In this document: positions 63,445-64,000 of the stretch, piece after piece
Layout of the letters: the number at the start of each line of letters is the position of its first letter
Numbering within the stretch: the first letter of the stretch is position 1
Source of the DNA: Bacteroidales bacterium Phil6
Lineage (GTDB): Bacteria; Bacteroidota; Bacteroidia; Bacteroidales; F082
Reading direction: 5' to 3'
Length of the DNA: 64,000 nt
NCBI GenBank assembly: GCA_002633315.1
Contig: NWBN01000022.1
Coordinates: 1-64,000 of the forward strand
Notes under the pieces: model-generated
What the model was told of the DNA's origin: nothing
The model's input: only the letters and a program-made list of their open reading frames with translations
The model's database searches: none
Program-made: the position numbers and the translations under genes

Positions 63445-63473
63445 CAAATATATGATATTTTGCTTTATGTCAA
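63445..63473 (-). promoter_or_regulatory. Promoter of hemW, predicted leaderless transcript
   Basis: On the minus strand TTG (63473-63471) and TATATTTG (63452-63445) are 18 nt apart. The expected start site falls at about the A of the hemW ATG (63440). Confidence 0.7.
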
Positions 63474-63476
63474 GTA

Positions 63477-63509
63477 AAAGACAGCCGGTTGGGGTTTCCG
63501 GCCATCTTT
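63477..63509. other. Hairpin in the hemW/helicase divergent region
   Basis: AAAGACAGCCGG (63477-63488) pairs with CCGGCCATCTTT (63498-63509) over 12 bp with two mismatches. It lies upstream of both divergent promoters, so it is not an obvious terminator of a gene in view; it could be a regulator site or a leftover of a lost gene. Confidence 0.4.
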
Positions 63510-63688
63510 CGGAGTAGTAATGATATGAAAAGGGTATCTAAAAAAATGAAAAAGAATTTTATTTTATTTTCATTGATATAAACCAAAAGTATAAAATAAT
63601 GTTCAAAAAGAATTGTTATTTTTTTAAGATATAACAACAATATTGTTAAGAATTATTGCGTAACTTCGTCTCGCCAAAGTTTAGTCCG

Positions 63689-64000
63689 ATGGATAATGTC
63701 AGCAGTTATAACAATAATCTTGAATTGGTGAGATTTTATGTTGAAAACACCGATAGGAACATCTTTCTTACCGGTAAGGCAGGCACCGGCAAAACTACAT
63801 TTTTGAGGGATCTTGCCGCTACCACGTTTAAACGTATGGTGATACTTGCACCTACGGGTGTGGCAGCCATCAATGCGGGAGGTATGACCATTCATTCGTT
63901 TTTTCAGATGCCTTTTGGTCCACAAATACCTGATGATGTCAGAGTTATCGACAGTACGGATGTTGTGATGCCTTTTGCATCACGCAACATAAAGAAGATA
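63689..64000 (+). CDS. Pif1-like helicase (partial, cut by window end)
   Basis: The first 104 codons of a rightward gene running off the window. Walker A is NIFLTGKAGTGKTTFLRDL at about 24-42, and the motif-Ia segment APTGVAAINAGGMTIHSFF near 58-76 is characteristic of the Pif1/RecD-like superfamily 1B DNA helicases. ATG 63689 is 21 nt after a weak TAACTTCG box at 63661-63668. The rest of the protein, including any C-terminal domains, is outside the window. Confidence 0.85.
   Translation, partial: MDNVSSYNNNLELVRFYVENTDRNIFLTGKAGTGKTTFLRDLAATTFKRMVILAPTGVAAINAGGMTIHSFFQMPFGPQIPDDVRVIDSTDVVMPFASRNIKKI

Noticed and set aside
1-64000. Insertion sequences, prophage, CRISPR arrays, rRNA or tRNA genes
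   Set aside because: No transposase, phage structural gene, regularly spaced repeat-spacer array or cloverleaf was recognised by eye on either strand; a tRNA scan would settle the last point.

Overview
The window comes from a low-GC member of the Bacteroidota, most likely order Bacteroidales. Many genes have a TAnnTTTG -7 box shortly upstream, often with a TTG-type -33 box, and Shine-Dalgarno sequences are scarce. Type IX secretion (T9SS) C-terminal sorting domains, a T9SS plug protein, a GLPGLI protein, CarboxypepD_reg/TonB-type outer-membrane proteins, DUF4837, DUF5686, an S46 peptidase and a three-gene fumarate reductase all point the same way. The family cannot be fixed from the sequence alone. 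A secreted peptidylarginine-deiminase-like enzyme, a DPP7-type S46 peptidase, an M49-like peptidase, two M24 aminopeptidases and fumarate reductase suggest an anaerobic, peptide-using lifestyle. I saw no rRNA, tRNA, CRISPR array, insertion sequence or prophage.

Layout. 1-6.7 kb is accessory: an AT-rich leader with a phased TGTATCC array, a small-ORF/GLPGLI/outer-membrane barrel cluster, an AT-rich gap with a palindromic repeat, and an exported CarboxypepD_reg protein. 6.9-12.9 kb holds the T9SS-targeted deiminase, a LysM lytic transglycosylase with a DUF4837 lipoprotein, and a nitroreductase. 12.9-16.1 kb is a leftward operon (MazG-like, DUF5686, CrcB). 16.3-17.6 kb is an ECF sigma operon. 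17.8-29.4 kb has an RNA methyltransferase, a GH16-like lipoprotein, an SDR, an LTA-synthase-like sulfatase, tyrS with a tiny Cys-rich membrane protein and an acyltransferase, and ApbE. 29.5-38.0 kb has the T9SS plug protein with PriA, a TonB-type barrel and an Asp-box T9SS cargo protein.

The most notable region is 38.1-46.3 kb. A leftward seven-gene operon (fabH, fabF, fabZ, etfB, etfA, acyl-CoA dehydrogenase, fabG) joins a near-complete fatty-acid elongation set, lacking an enoyl reductase, to an ETF/acyl dehydrogenase pair. It is transcribed divergently from a membrane-anchored LytTR regulator. The shared intergenic region carries three perfect TGTGGTGAAATT direct repeats spaced 21 and 41 bp apart, a layout typical of LytTR operators. 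I infer a membrane-sensing regulator controlling an unusual lipid-synthesis module in which the flavoprotein pair may replace FabI/FabK.

46.2-64 kb holds a small lipoprotein, two M24 aminopeptidases, frdCAB, three small outer-membrane barrels, an NAD synthetase whose nitrilase domain seems to lack its nucleophilic Cys, the S46 peptidase, a leftward hemW/M50B-like/M49-like group, and the start of a Pif1-like helicase cut by the window end.
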